Part shown: piece by piece, positions 18,973 through 30,031 of the stretch
How positions within the stretch are numbered: position 1 is the first letter of the stretch
How the letters are laid out: the number at the start of each line of letters is the position of its first letter
Origin: Anoxybacillus ayderensis
GTDB taxonomy: Bacteria > Bacillota > Bacilli > Bacillales > Anoxybacillaceae
Direction of reading: 5' to 3'
Assembly: GCF_000833605.1 (NCBI RefSeq)
Contig: NZ_JXTG01000009.1
Span: 29,779-93,778, forward strand
Length of the DNA: 64,000 nucleotides
Made by a program: the position numbers and the translations under genes
Notes under the pieces: model-generated
What the model was told of the DNA's origin: nothing
The model's input: only the letters and a program-made list of their open reading frames with translations
The model's database searches: none

Positions 18973-21900
18973 CTAGGAAACAATATTCAACATATTCCTC
19001 ATCTTTAATAAAGCAATCTCTTTTTGCTCATCAGACAACTTAGAAAACAGACTAATCACTGCTTCTACTTGCAGTTCACTTAATCGATTATTTACTAATT
19101 CTCTTGTTTCTTTAAGAGAACAAATAGCTGATTCACTTAAATATGGTGGGATTATATTTGTATTCTCTAGCCAAGTCATACAACGGGATACATCCCAATT
19201 AGAAACTTCATCAGCTAATGATGATAGATAGCCGAGTTTCCATCTTTCTTCAAGATCATTCAAGCGATCGAGCAAATATTTTTCATGTGCATCAATAACT
19301 AATGAAAAATCAACTTCTGACTCATAGCCTCCCCACTTATCTCGCAAAGCATTAAATTCATTAATTAATTCTTTTCTATTATCAGAGAATTTTTCAAGAT
19401 TATAAACATCATTAAGGAAGTTCTGTACATCGTTCGCTGCTTGCTCTATACCCTCCCGATCAATATCGCTAATCGATTTTCCAAGGATTATTCTTACTTG
19501 AGACAAAAATTCTTTGCAATCTTGAACACTTAGTAAATTATATATCACGTCATATATTTCTGAAACTTCCTCTTTAAGCTTATTCAAATATTCATCTGCT
19601 TTATTTATGTTTGACTCGATTTTTTGATAGTATTCATGTAAATATCTTTTATCCACCGGATAGTTTTCTAGTAATTTCAAAATTTCTTGTCCATCATTTT
19701 TTATTTTGACCAATTCATTGTATCCGGATGTCGGAGATGGTTTGTTATTATTGAAATAATTTTGTACTGTTTCATTAATATTTTGCAGTTTTTGTATAAT
19801 TGTCAAATCATCCAAGATTTTATCAAGCTTTGTTCTTAATTTGCGTGCCAAATCCCGATAATCGTATTTAGTTAAAGAATCTATTAAGTGAAGAACCCAT
19901 TTTTCAAAAGCTGATACTTGAGCGTAGCTTTGACATTTTAAATTATTTATAAAATGCTCGAATTTCTCTTGAATAAAGCTATGACATTCTAATTCCATTT
20001 GACGAGCTTCCTCAAGATGTTTTTGATTGTACAAGTATCTTGTTGAATCCCCGATCATTCCTTGTATGTTTTGACAATCATCTAACACCTCGAATATTAG
20101 CTTAAATTGCTTATCTCTTTTTCCATCCTCTAATTTAGATCTTAAAATCCCGAACAGATCAGTATTATTTTTGTGTAATTTCAATCCCTCTTTCAAAATC
20201 AACTCCATATTAATTATTTTGTCCTCGAGCTCTTTTGGTATATCTTCTTCTTGCTTTAGTTTTTGATACTCTTCCCATAATGATGGACACATATCTATAT
20301 CATTATTTCTTTCAACTTTATTATACAAAACTAAATATCGCCCTGCAGATTTTTCAGGATCGACTCTAACAATCGCAGTATCAAACAGTTTCTTAAAATC
20401 TACTTCTTTATCTGCAAATACTTCATTTCCCCATTCCTCGAGGCGTAAACGAACATTTCCAATACTTACCCGAATCTCAAGTTTTCTTTGCATTAAGTAC
20501 GTAGCGATTAGTAAAGCTAAAGCATAGTCATTAATACCATATGGAGGTTTATGGTAAAAATCGAAAATTTTACTTACTTCTACCTCTTCGCTTTGAGCAA
20601 CTAACTCGTCTATTTCTCCATATATTTGTCTTATTTTTAAGTTAGTTGGTGAAATAATTTGATAATCACTGTTGAATATTCCCCATGACCCTGTTCTTCC
20701 CTCAAACAAAATCCCTTCGATACGATTTTTAATTTCAGTTGTTTCTGAATGAATAACTTGGAAAGTTGCACCTGATAAAATAAGTCTTCCTATTCGGGAT
20801 AAATTCTTCTTAGCTTTTCCTAATGATTTATTAGTGAATTCTGTAAAAGGGAATGGGACAACAAATGGATACAATTTGTCGAACAACGCCTCAAAATAGA
20901 GTTTAGGACGTTTATCAACTCTACTAACTCCGTCTCCAGTCAATATTGTACGCTTTGAAATAAGCTCATTAAATCGATCTCTAACCACATTCTCTGTCTT
21001 CTCTCTAAACTCTGGAATAAATCGATAAAACTTCGCTTTTTCTTGTTCTGTAAATAAGTTAGAAATCTGATATTCCACTAAACTATTATAGAAATCATTA
21101 CTTTGATCATCTAGTACAAAGAAAACAATAGGTATTTTGTCAAACTCAAATCGTTTTAACAACTTTGAAACTTTTTCGATTTCCTCCGTATCAGTTCCCG
21201 CTGGAACATAGAGCCACACTAATTTTCCCTTCGGTTTTTCTGGAGAAGTTGATAATTCCCAATCATTTTTTAACCGAAGCAGAAAATCTTTCCCTACATC
21301 TCCAATGTGAACTATTTGTTGACTAAATTTCCACTCATTTGTGGTTATATTGTTTTTTATCCCAAACGACGTATCAGTAACCTCTAATGGCAAGACTTGC
21401 TGCACAGCATTATCAAAAAATAAGCTAAGATCCAACTCTAATTTTCTTCTTTTCGCATTGATTAGCCTTTTGAAATCATTAATCCCCGTGGCATCAGCAA
21501 TAAAATCAAATACATTAGCACTTTCATCATAACTAATAACACCAAGTTCGTGTTCTAGCTGAGCGACAATTTCATTTACTTCTTTAAATGTCAATTGTGC
21601 AATATAGGCAAGTAACTGTTTCGTTTCTTCTAAAGACCTAGTTTTAAACTTTCCGATCCTGGCAACAAGGTTTGCTGCTAAAACTTCCTTCTGTCTTTCA
21701 TCCAACTTATCTCCGTATTTTGTTAATATTTGGTTGTAAAGAATGCAGTATTCACTCTGCTTTCTCCCTTCTTGTTCAGCAGCTAAAAGTTCTTTAAAAA
21801 ACTCTGATCTTACTATTCTCGTTGCTGGAACAGTACATAGATCCCCGAACTCACTCAAGATGTTATTTGCTTCTAAATCTATTTGTCTTTCTAAAAAAGT

Positions 21901-23232
21901 TAAAGAAGATCTTTGCTGAAGCCAAGAAGAAAGATTCGATAGCATCCATGTAGTTAATGGATGTAATGGATAGGCTCCTTCTAAAACTATTTTTCTAAAA
22001 TGCTCAAAATCTCCCCATACACTAGAATTTTTAGAGTGAGGGGACCAAGCTAAAAATTTTTCATGGAATAATTTCCATTCATCTTTATTTTTTTCAATTT
22101 TGTTAACAACCAATCTTTTGAATTCGTTACTATCTTCTCTTTCTATTAAATTAGCGAAAATAGTTTCTAGATTTGATGATAAATGTATTTTTTCGCTCGC
22201 TTCGTATCTACCGATATAACGACTTATATTTGTTGTTCTATCTACCCTAGTGAGGTACGACTTTAAATCAGATTGTATAAAACCAACAAAGACGATTTTA
22301 TCACTACTGTCTTGAACAGCCTCATAAATCTGTTGGAGGGCGGAATCACCTGCTCTTGTAGGATAGGCAGAAGCGAACTCTATATATCTTCCAAACTCAT
22401 CAAAAAACACTAAGACTTTATTAAAATTTCCTCTATCTCCACATAAATGCTCAGCTATTTTGGAAAGCACATCCCCGGCTGAAATTCCCTCATCCCATCT
22501 GATATATGTTCCATTTATTTGATAATAAACCTTATTTATAACTTCAAACACATTAGGATCTTGTAAGATATTTTCTAGAAGATAATTTTTTAAATTTACA
22601 TAATCCGCTACACTAAGAATTTCTTGTGCATATTCCTTATACAAATTTTCGTAATTTTCATAAGTGTTGTTAACGAAATTTTTAGCAATATCATATGATT
22701 TTGTAATGCTTTTTAAAAATTCTCCATCTACGCCTTGCAGATCTAAAACTTTCTGTGCTGCATTTAATATCTCATAGTTTAAGTTAAAATCTCTCATTCC
22801 ATTTAGAACCAGCACCAAGTTAGGCTTCAATGAATATCCTTTAATTTCTTTTCCTATTCTACCATCTACTTTTTCTATGTTTGAAATAATCTCCGTTTGT
22901 GTTGATGCATTCCCGCTAAATAAACTTGCTAAAGTTAACGCTAAATGTGATTTACCTGTTCCGTACGGAGCAATGACCATAAAGAAATTAGATAGGCTAC
23001 TATCACCATATAACTTATTAGCTAAAATATTAGCGAAGGTGGCCGTATCGACTAAACGATGAGTTTTATACGTTAAATCATCTTCAAAAACACCAAAGTA
23101 CTCCGGTCCATGAAACACAAAACTTTTAGCTACCTCTTCTTGTTTTTCCTTGTTATAATACCAATCAACTTGTACCGCACCGTTGAAATATAGTTCTTTT
23201 TTAAATCGAATAACATCCTTAAGATGTATCAT
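18973..23232 (-). CDS. Large P-loop ATPase (1419 aa) of the DUF4007-linked module
   Basis: Walker A is APYGTGKSH at residues 88-96 and Walker B is VLVFFDEFGRYIEF at about 275. A long C-terminal region (roughly 950-1400) is rich in coiled-coil-like helices. An N-terminal phrase FHGPEYFGV precedes the P-loop. It shares its motif pattern with the shorter ATPase downstream, suggesting paralogy. GGGAG stands before the ATG, and the second DUF4007 gene ends 14 bases upstream. The size and motifs recall DUF499/BrxC-like defence ATPases, but I cannot be more exact from sequence alone. Confidence 0.65.
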   Translation of the reverse strand: MIHLKDVIRFKKELYFNGAVQVDWYYNKEKQEEVAKSFVFHGPEYFGVFEDDLTYKTHRLVDTATFANILANKLYGDSSLSNFFMVIAPYGTGKSHLALTLASLFSGNASTQTEIISNIEKVDGRIGKEIKGYSLKPNLVLVLNGMRDFNLNYEILNAAQKVLDLQGVDGEFLKSITKSYDIAKNFVNNTYENYENLYKEYAQEILSVADYVNLKNYLLENILQDPNVFEVINKVYYQINGTYIRWDEGISAGDVLSKIAEHLCGDRGNFNKVLVFFDEFGRYIEFASAYPTRAGDSALQQIYEAVQDSSDKIVFVGFIQSDLKSYLTRVDRTTNISRYIGRYEASEKIHLSSNLETIFANLIEREDSNEFKRLVVNKIEKNKDEWKLFHEKFLAWSPHSKNSSVWGDFEHFRKIVLEGAYPLHPLTTWMLSNLSSWLQQRSSLTFLERQIDLEANNILSEFGDLCTVPATRIVRSEFFKELLAAEQEGRKQSEYCILYNQILTKYGDKLDERQKEVLAANLVARIGKFKTRSLEETKQLLAYIAQLTFKEVNEIVAQLEHELGVISYDESANVFDFIADATGINDFKRLINAKRRKLELDLSLFFDNAVQQVLPLEVTDTSFGIKNNITTNEWKFSQQIVHIGDVGKDFLLRLKNDWELSTSPEKPKGKLVWLYVPAGTDTEEIEKVSKLLKRFEFDKIPIVFFVLDDQSNDFYNSLVEYQISNLFTEQEKAKFYRFIPEFREKTENVVRDRFNELISKRTILTGDGVSRVDKRPKLYFEALFDKLYPFVVPFPFTEFTNKSLGKAKKNLSRIGRLILSGATFQVIHSETTEIKNRIEGILFEGRTGSWGIFNSDYQIISPTNLKIRQIYGEIDELVAQSEEVEVSKIFDFYHKPPYGINDYALALLIATYLMQRKLEIRVSIGNVRLRLEEWGNEVFADKEVDFKKLFDTAIVRVDPEKSAGRYLVLYNKVERNNDIDMCPSLWEEYQKLKQEEDIPKELEDKIINMELILKEGLKLHKNNTDLFGILRSKLEDGKRDKQFKLIFEVLDDCQNIQGMIGDSTRYLYNQKHLEEARQMELECHSFIQEKFEHFINNLKCQSYAQVSAFEKWVLHLIDSLTKYDYRDLARKLRTKLDKILDDLTIIQKLQNINETVQNYFNNNKPSPTSGYNELVKIKNDGQEILKLLENYPVDKRYLHEYYQKIESNINKADEYLNKLKEEVSEIYDVIYNLLSVQDCKEFLSQVRIILGKSISDIDREGIEQAANDVQNFLNDVYNLEKFSDNRKELINEFNALRDKWGGYESEVDFSLVIDAHEKYLLDRLNDLEERWKLGYLSSLADEVSNWDVSRCMTWLENTNIIPPYLSESAICSLKETRELVNNRLSELQVEAVISLFSKLSDEQKEIALLKMRNMLNIVS

Positions 23233-23246
23233 AATCTCCCTCTTTT

Positions 23247-24068
23247 CTATATCAAAAAACTATATATTTTTCCTAATAACATTTCCGAAGAGACTTGTTT
23301 AACTATCGTAATAGGGGATAGCTGCCTATTAATAAGAACTATCCTTTCTTCTTGGAGAGTATCCAATATATCCATAATAACAAAATCATCCCAAATGAAA
23401 GGTTTTCCAAAACCGAGCTCTTTTTTTATGTGGTCATACGTTAATTCTGTTTGATTAGGAAACAACTCTTCCCATTCACTGATTAGTAAATACGCATATA
23501 AATACCTAAACACTCTATTAGGTTGATGCTGTCTAAAAATGCATTTCTGCTTTTCAATCTCTAGTATCCCTAGATTCCCAAAACTTTTTTCGGTTGTATA
23601 GCATGTACGAAGTGGAGTAGTATTAATATTACTTACATTAAAATGTTTACAAAGGGCATTTTCTAAAAATTGTTGTTCTAACTCCAACCCAGCACTAGGA
23701 ATGAGCGTATTAAAAATATAAGACCACATCGTTGCCGGAGATTTAAGGGTACATAAATTATAATGACATAACCAATGTGTTAAAGTTTCTGTAAAAAACG
23801 GATCCTCTCTAACGATTACCTCTCCTAAAGGGGTTAAGCGAATAGAATAAGCAACTCCTTTTTTATGAACGCTTATTAATCTCATTGCTTGACAGTACAT
23901 GATGTTAGGTTCAACTTTTCCAGACCGTTGGCCAGTTGGAATTGTCGTTATAGCTGAAATTTCTTCTTTTGATAAGTAATCGTTTGTTTTAGAAGCGAGT
24001 TGCACTAACTGTGCAATCGCTTCCTTCTCTGGTGCAAATGTCTGATGAAAATTTAATGAGAACTGCAT
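23247..24068 (-). CDS. DUF4007-family protein (second, diverged copy)
   Basis: The 273-residue protein begins MQFSLNFHQTFAPEKEAIAQ, matching the other common form of the DUF4007 N-terminus. Residues about 75-130 (YSIRLTPLGEVIVREDPFF...TLTHWLCHYNL) fit the family. It is strongly diverged from the 292-residue copy. It starts two bases after the dptH stop, so it is part of the dpt transcript and precedes the 1419-residue ATPase. Confidence 0.6.
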   Translation of the reverse strand: MQFSLNFHQTFAPEKEAIAQLVQLASKTNDYLSKEEISAITTIPTGQRSGKVEPNIMYCQAMRLISVHKKGVAYSIRLTPLGEVIVREDPFFTETLTHWLCHYNLCTLKSPATMWSYIFNTLIPSAGLELEQQFLENALCKHFNVSNINTTPLRTCYTTEKSFGNLGILEIEKQKCIFRQHQPNRVFRYLYAYLLISEWEELFPNQTELTYDHIKKELGFGKPFIWDDFVIMDILDTLQEERIVLINRQLSPITIVKQVSSEMLLGKIYSFLI

Positions 24069-24070
24069 AG

Positions 24071-25425
24071 CTACTTAATCCTTTCTCCTAACGAAGTAAT
24101 ATTAATAATCATAGGTGCCCCTCTCTCTAAGTTACCGTTCGCACCTAATACAGGTCCAGAGACTATACATTGACCCTTTCCTAAACTTGACAGTTTTAAA
24201 GCCCATTCTTTTCTTTTTTGATTATCCATACTTAAGAAAGAAGCAATATCACTTATTTCAGATTCCGGAGGTGAAAAATAAACTTTTTGACTTGCATTTT
24301 GCAACCTCTGAATCTCATCCTTATCTAGCTGTCCTTGTAAGAATTGAGTAGCATACCAACCCGACCAGCCAAATTTACGCCCCTCTGTTAAAATTTTAGC
24401 ACTTGGCGAACTCTCGGAATGATCTAGATTTTGCGCCTCGTCTAATATTACTGGAAAAGGTTTTGTTTTATCTCCGTGTGATAAATTAAAATTCCATAAA
24501 TCCCAAAGTATAAACTCAGTTACAATTAACTGAACTTCCCTCACAAATCCAGACAATTGAACAACAAAAATAACTCCTTCTTGTTTCCGATGTTCCTCCC
24601 AGTTATATTCTGACTCAGAGTCAAATGGGTTTCTATCAATAAGTGGCTCAATTTTTGCTAATGCTGTTTTGGCGTAACTAGATCCGTCTACTTCCAATTC
24701 ATCTCTCAAATATTGTAAATTCATTTTAGCACCATATTTTTGAAGACCTCTCATCGTAGCTCTATATATAGCATTAGCTTGCTGATCTCCCATCCCTTTA
24801 TACACAGCTGCAAAAACACTTCTTATTCTTTCAGCTACATCCGCATTTTCTTCTTCTTTATAAAGCCCTTCATCAATTTCCTTTAAATTTTTTTTGAAAG
24901 GATTGATCGGAAATCCTTGCATTTGTACATGAAATTGTTTAATTCTATCTCCTAAATATCCCTTAAACTCTGGCTCTAACTTAGAATTTTTAAATCCATC
25001 TGTATAATCAAAAATAATACTTGAAATATTATGACGAGCCAGTTCAAGCAATAAACACTGGATAAAGTATGTTTTTCCTACCCCCGATTTTCCAGTAATC
25101 AATATATGTCGATTCTCGAGTTGTGGGTGTCCATATTCCCAATAAACTTTCTTTTTCGTTTTAACTTCTTCACCTAGCAGAATTCGAATATTCTCCAAGC
25201 TGTTGATTGTTCTCTCGTGAGTATCTAAAATACTCTTATTCGAATTAGTTATCTCTAGAGCTTCGGTTGCTACTTTGCTAGAAAAGTGGTACCCCTGTGC
25301 CTCAACTAAGGTTTGATTAATTACATTTTCTGTGTCACTTCGATTATACTCTTTCTCATTTATGAGAGATTCCGTGTTCGTAATATCAACATCTTTTTCT
25401 ACATTTACTCTCTTTAAAAATATGG
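24071..25425 (-). CDS. dptH: DptH, 3' exon: HerA/FtsK-type ATPase domain
   Basis: This is the C-terminal ATPase half of DptH, the helicase-like subunit of the phosphorothioation-dependent restriction complex DptFGH. It shows Walker A ILITGKSGVGKT and Walker B FPVILDEAQNL, followed by a Gln/Arg region typical of HerA/FtsK motors. An ORF beginning at 25510 exists only because translation can run through intron domain V, and that start has no ribosome-binding site. The true upstream codons are in the exon at 26153-30026. Splicing at 26153/25425 (or alternatively 25452) makes one frame of about 1740-1750 residues, the expected DptH size. Confidence 0.75.
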
Positions 25426-26152
25426 ATAGGTAAACCTTTGAAGTAATCTCTGGTTTTTCCCCCCATTCACACCGTACGTGAGAGTTTCCCCTCATACGGC
25501 GTTCCATCAATCAGTTGTATCAGCCGATTGACTAGTGGCCATCCCTCCATGATGTTTCCATCACTTCTTCAGTACTATGCCACCGCTCTCACTGGCATAA
25601 AGATGAGTTATAGCATTTCGCCTTTCCTCATCACCGTTTCATCGGTGGGTAAGACCTCCACGTTGCCAACTTTCCACGTTCCAATGGTTCTATCTGTACA
25701 TATGCACTTTTAGGTGAACCCTCTAGCCCTGCTGGCTGGACAGCGCCTATAACGCTGTAAGGTGTTTCATAAAGACGAATCTTACTCCACCTCACCAGCA
25801 CCACCAATCGTGGCAATACCATTTCTGGTACTTATACCTCTAGAGCTGTACATTCGGATTTTCGTCAGCTGTTTTTGCATCCCAGCATCCTCACCATGAG
25901 TGCTTTATAGACCCCCGGCCTATCCGTTGCACCCCCCACCTCTGGAGAGCTTTCGTCAGCCTTATCTGTTACGGCAACGTTCAGCCGACTTCACCGAGCT
26001 TATAACGACTAGATGCTTCCCCATCTTGCCGCTATTCGGAGTATTAGGGAGAGCCTTTCGAGGCGTTACCCTCTCATTCGACTCTTCGAACCATCAGTTC
26101 TCCTAGTTTTTTACGCTAGTGCCTAACCTTTTCAGTTAGGAACGTGTCGCAC
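25426..26152 (-). mobile_element. ORF-less group II intron inside dptH
   Basis: On the minus strand the element begins GTGCGACACG at 26152, matching the 5' consensus GUGYG. Near its end is a domain V hairpin (about 25470-25507: CGCCGTATGAG, GGAAAC-type loop, CACGTACGGTG). A short domain VI then ends AC|C (25453) or, better paired, CTAT|CC (25426). Both ends restore the dptH frame. The sequence CGTCTT at 25777-25772, in a hairpin loop, is a perfect complement (EBS1) of the last six exon bases AAGACG (IBS1). No reverse transcriptase gene is present, so splicing and mobility would need a maturase supplied in trans. Confidence 0.85.
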
Positions 26153-29100
26153 CGTCTTGGTAATCATCTCTATCATCCGCAAAAAGATCTATTTCTTCCT
26201 TTTCTATATCAACAAAAGAAATACCATCTTGTAAATCTTGAGGCAATAAATTCTTCTGAATGTAAATCTGTCCAAATGATTTATGAACACACAGGATCTC
26301 GCTATCTCTTAAATTAATTTTTTCCTCACTAATGACCTCTTGGTTATAGTCTAACCAATAGGTAAGTAACACACAGTTCCACTCTATTTCAAATTTTCCT
26401 TCGATTATCTTCAACAAGCCTTTGTTTAATGTTTCTTTATCATTTGGATTATTGGTGATATAAACCGGCGAAAAAGATAGCAATCTATACAATTGTGAAT
26501 ACCAATATCTTCTATCATGTTTCTCAGAGGAAGGATCAAAAATAGACTTTAGGAACTGTACTCCTGCCTCTAGTTGGGTAATCCCTTTTTCTACATGGAA
26601 AGCATTTTCTTTCCCCATTTTGCATTCTACTAGCGTTGCCTTAATCTTAATAACATCTTCTAACTGCAATCCATTCCTGTCTATTTCTAAGAGTAAAAAA
26701 TCTGGCCTATTTTCTAACTTATTCTGCATTTTTCCTTCATGAAACCAATGTTGATAAGAATCAAGCGAAATATAGTTTCTAACTATCAAGCTATCAGTTA
26801 CTGTTTCTACCTCTAGTGAATAGACAGATAAAAGGCTAGATAAAAAATTATGAATTTCATAGTTATAAGGATTCAATGCCTTTAAAACCTTAATACCATC
26901 TAAAAGTGAAGACTTCTTGACGCAATAACTCGCTGATTGCTCGCATGTCCTTAAATCCCAAGAAGTAAATATGGATTGTAATCGAGATTTTAGCTTTAAG
27001 CATATATCATTTTTCACTTCTGGAGATGACGAAATCGCAACATTTAACTCTCCGAACGAACCCTCTCCAGTTGAGAAACTTATGATATTTTCACTATCAT
27101 AGAATGTTTTATCTAGACATGTATCTATAGTAACCACCCAGCGAGCTATTTTATGAAGATAATTTAATAACTCTCTAGATTGGTCAGATAAAACCAACTT
27201 TCTCTCTACTCGGTAAATATCTTTTTCGCTGTATGGCTGCTCGATCCAAAACACTAATTGTGAATGACTGAATGAAGCTTGAAACTGCTTTTGGCTAATT
27301 GATATATTTCTTACTCTGTCTTTTCTTGAAGCAGGGAGAGGATGAAACGTCATCGGAAACCTAGTGTCACTGGGATTAATAGATTTTTCCCATGTTCGTT
27401 CGTAATCAATCCCTGCTGTCTCAAGTATGTTTTCGTAAAAAATAATATCGTAATTATCTAATGCCTTTTTCCAATCATTTAGTGACATATTCTTTATATC
27501 TATATAACTATAATAAGTTTCTATATTTACATTATCATCCTCGCTAAAGAAATTATCTAGCCAAAAACTCAAATACCTTTTTCCATGTTGAGTATTTAAT
27601 GGCGATATAATGTGTATTTTTAAATTTACATATCGAAACGATTCCTTATATTCCTCAATAAATTTATGAAGAGAAGCGACTATGATTTGTAATTGTTCAA
27701 AGTTAATAAAACACACCGATAGAAAGTCAGCATTAGATGGAAAAGTTTGAACGTACTGCTTCATATGGTTAAATACTAATTGTGATTTTGATGTTTCCGA
27801 TAGAACCTCTTTACTGTCAAAATCTTCATCTAAAGACCTCCCTAAGGCCATTAAAGAGGGATGATTTAAATAAATTTCATCCGCTACTCCTTTTCCATGT
27901 AATGCATAGTATCCAAATACGTCTCGAGTAACCCGACTAGCATTGTTGCTTGAATAAATTATGTCTACACCAGATATAATTGTAGATTGTTTATCGATTT
28001 TTTCCATTCTTTTTAAAATAAAATTTTTAGTTAATTTCTCTCTCTTGGCTAGTTGAATAAGTTCTGCAAACCCTTTTCGCTGAAATGCTTGCTGGTCTAT
28101 TATTTTCTCTAACATTGCTGGATGATATGGAGGGACTACAGCCCTAGTTAAATCTAACTTATTTTCCGCTTCATTCTTGCTAGGCACTAAAAGCAGTAAG
28201 TTCACTACTAAATGCAGATAGTTTTTTTCCTCATCACTTAAACTTTCTATTTTTTCGGTAATATCGTTCACTACTTCTACATATTTACTAACAAACCTAA
28301 TAGCGCTATCTTTATTAAAACCGTTAATCGTATTGTATAGTCCATTTTCACTAACATCTTGTACAAATGCCAAAAACGGTATAGTTAATTGATATAATTT
28401 AGTAAAAATTACACTGTTTCTTGCTTCAATAGGAAATAGCGAAAAAATATTAGTGTATTCAAGCGACAAGTTTCTCAAATAAAAATGAAACGACTCACTA
28501 TCCGTGCTAGCTAAAAGATTTAATATTCCCTTACTATAAAAAATCGGTAAAAAAACCTCATCTTTGTCGACAAGTTCTTTTAAAAATTTTGTATGAGAGA
28601 AAGCTTGTAGCCAATATTCATACGGGTTAAAGTTCCAAACGTACTCTTTTTTCACCTTATTGTTTATATAAATTTCAAAATGAATTTTTGATAACCTTTC
28701 AGTATTAGTATCCGCCTTAATATTAATATGTTTAAAATTCTGTAATGTAAAAGGATCTTGATTGTCTACATACGATACATTTACTTCTTCATCTAGCTCT
28801 TGATTTATGTAATCTACAATCCCCCCTAAAGAGATACATAAATCATGCCACTTATCAAACTTATGCTCGTCATCATTAATAGTATCCGTTAACACAACTT
28901 CGGTTACCCTTATTTTTATGTCTATTGATTCGTTTATTAGATCATCTGACTCTACTGAATCAATTAAAATTTTCGCATATGCTTGTAAAGGAGAGCCATG
29001 GATTTTTTTTACTTTATCCTTTGTACTTTTTGATCCTGATGACACTCGAATATTAAGAATTTTTTCTATTAAATTGAAATCTATTTTAGAGAGCTTCCCC

Positions 29101-30026
29101 CTAAGCAAATCTATATTTTTCCCTTTTATGAAATCAAACACTGCTTCCTTGAATTCCGAAAAGCTATTGAATTCTCGTAATATTTCATCTTGAAAATTTG
29201 TTATCAATTCCGGATGAAGTTGTTCGAACTGTTCAAATTTGTCTTCTATCTTTTTAAATTCTTTTTCGGACAATCCTTCTTTATAATCAGCTCGAGTAAT
29301 AAACTTTACTGCTTTATCTATAATATCTATCCGTTTGTTATTCTTTAATTTTGATATCCATATCGCATCTATACTTTTTATATTAGGTAGCCCGAAATAA
29401 TCAAAAAATCTAGAAGCTACAAATTCTACGATTTTTTCTGCATCATTTAATCCTTTTTCTATAAGTTCATCGACGACCATACTTAACTTAAATAAATCGT
29501 TTGGAATATATTGAAACAAACTCTTAAAAAAACTATTAATTAAATTCTTTTCTGTTTCGTCATCGATATCAATAAGCCCATGAAACAAAAGGTGATACTT
29601 TCCATTCAATTTTTCCTCTATAGTTCTTGGGGTTATGCAATAAAAGTCAGCTAATCCTCCTTTATCTTCTATACTTTCTGTTCCCATCAAAATAACTAGT
29701 CCTTTTTCCTCTGCAAACAAATTTCTCCATTTAGTCATCTGTTCTTCGAAACTTATTACTTTTTCTTCCACCAACTTTTCTAAAGCTATTTTATAAGATT
29801 TTTCTTTTGAAATCTCTTTTGAAAAAAGATCATACTTCTCTTTTGCTAGTTTTGCTATGAATTTTAAGTTGCGCCCCTGTGCATATTGTTTGAAGTATAA
29901 GTAAACATTCAAATAAACCTCAGGATGAACAAAATGATCTAAACGAAAAAATGCATTCCCATTTATCTCTAGCTGTTCACTCATGATATTAACTATCTCA
30001 TTTACATATTTCCTCAAGCCTATCAC
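26153..30026 (-). CDS. dptH: DptH, 5' exon: N-terminal part
   Basis: About 1291 codons form the large N-terminal region of DptH, a mostly helical part with no P-loop, followed in the spliced product by the ATPase domain. A PD-(D/E)XK-like stretch near the end (FLLLEIDRNGLQ ... VECKMGKENA) looks like a nuclease core. The last complete codon before the intron is Asp; the next codon is split after its first base. Without splicing the protein would end five codons into the intron (GATRS, then stop). The start is GTG at 30026, or possibly TTG 30017 or ATG 29984; none has a strong site. It follows dptG by 5 bases. Confidence 0.75.
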
Positions 30027-30031
30027 CCTTT

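Noticed and set aside
25072..25510. dptH 3' part as an independent gene starting at 25510
   Set aside because: The first ~29 codons are intron domain V/VI sequence with no ribosome-binding site; splicing to the upstream exon explains it better.
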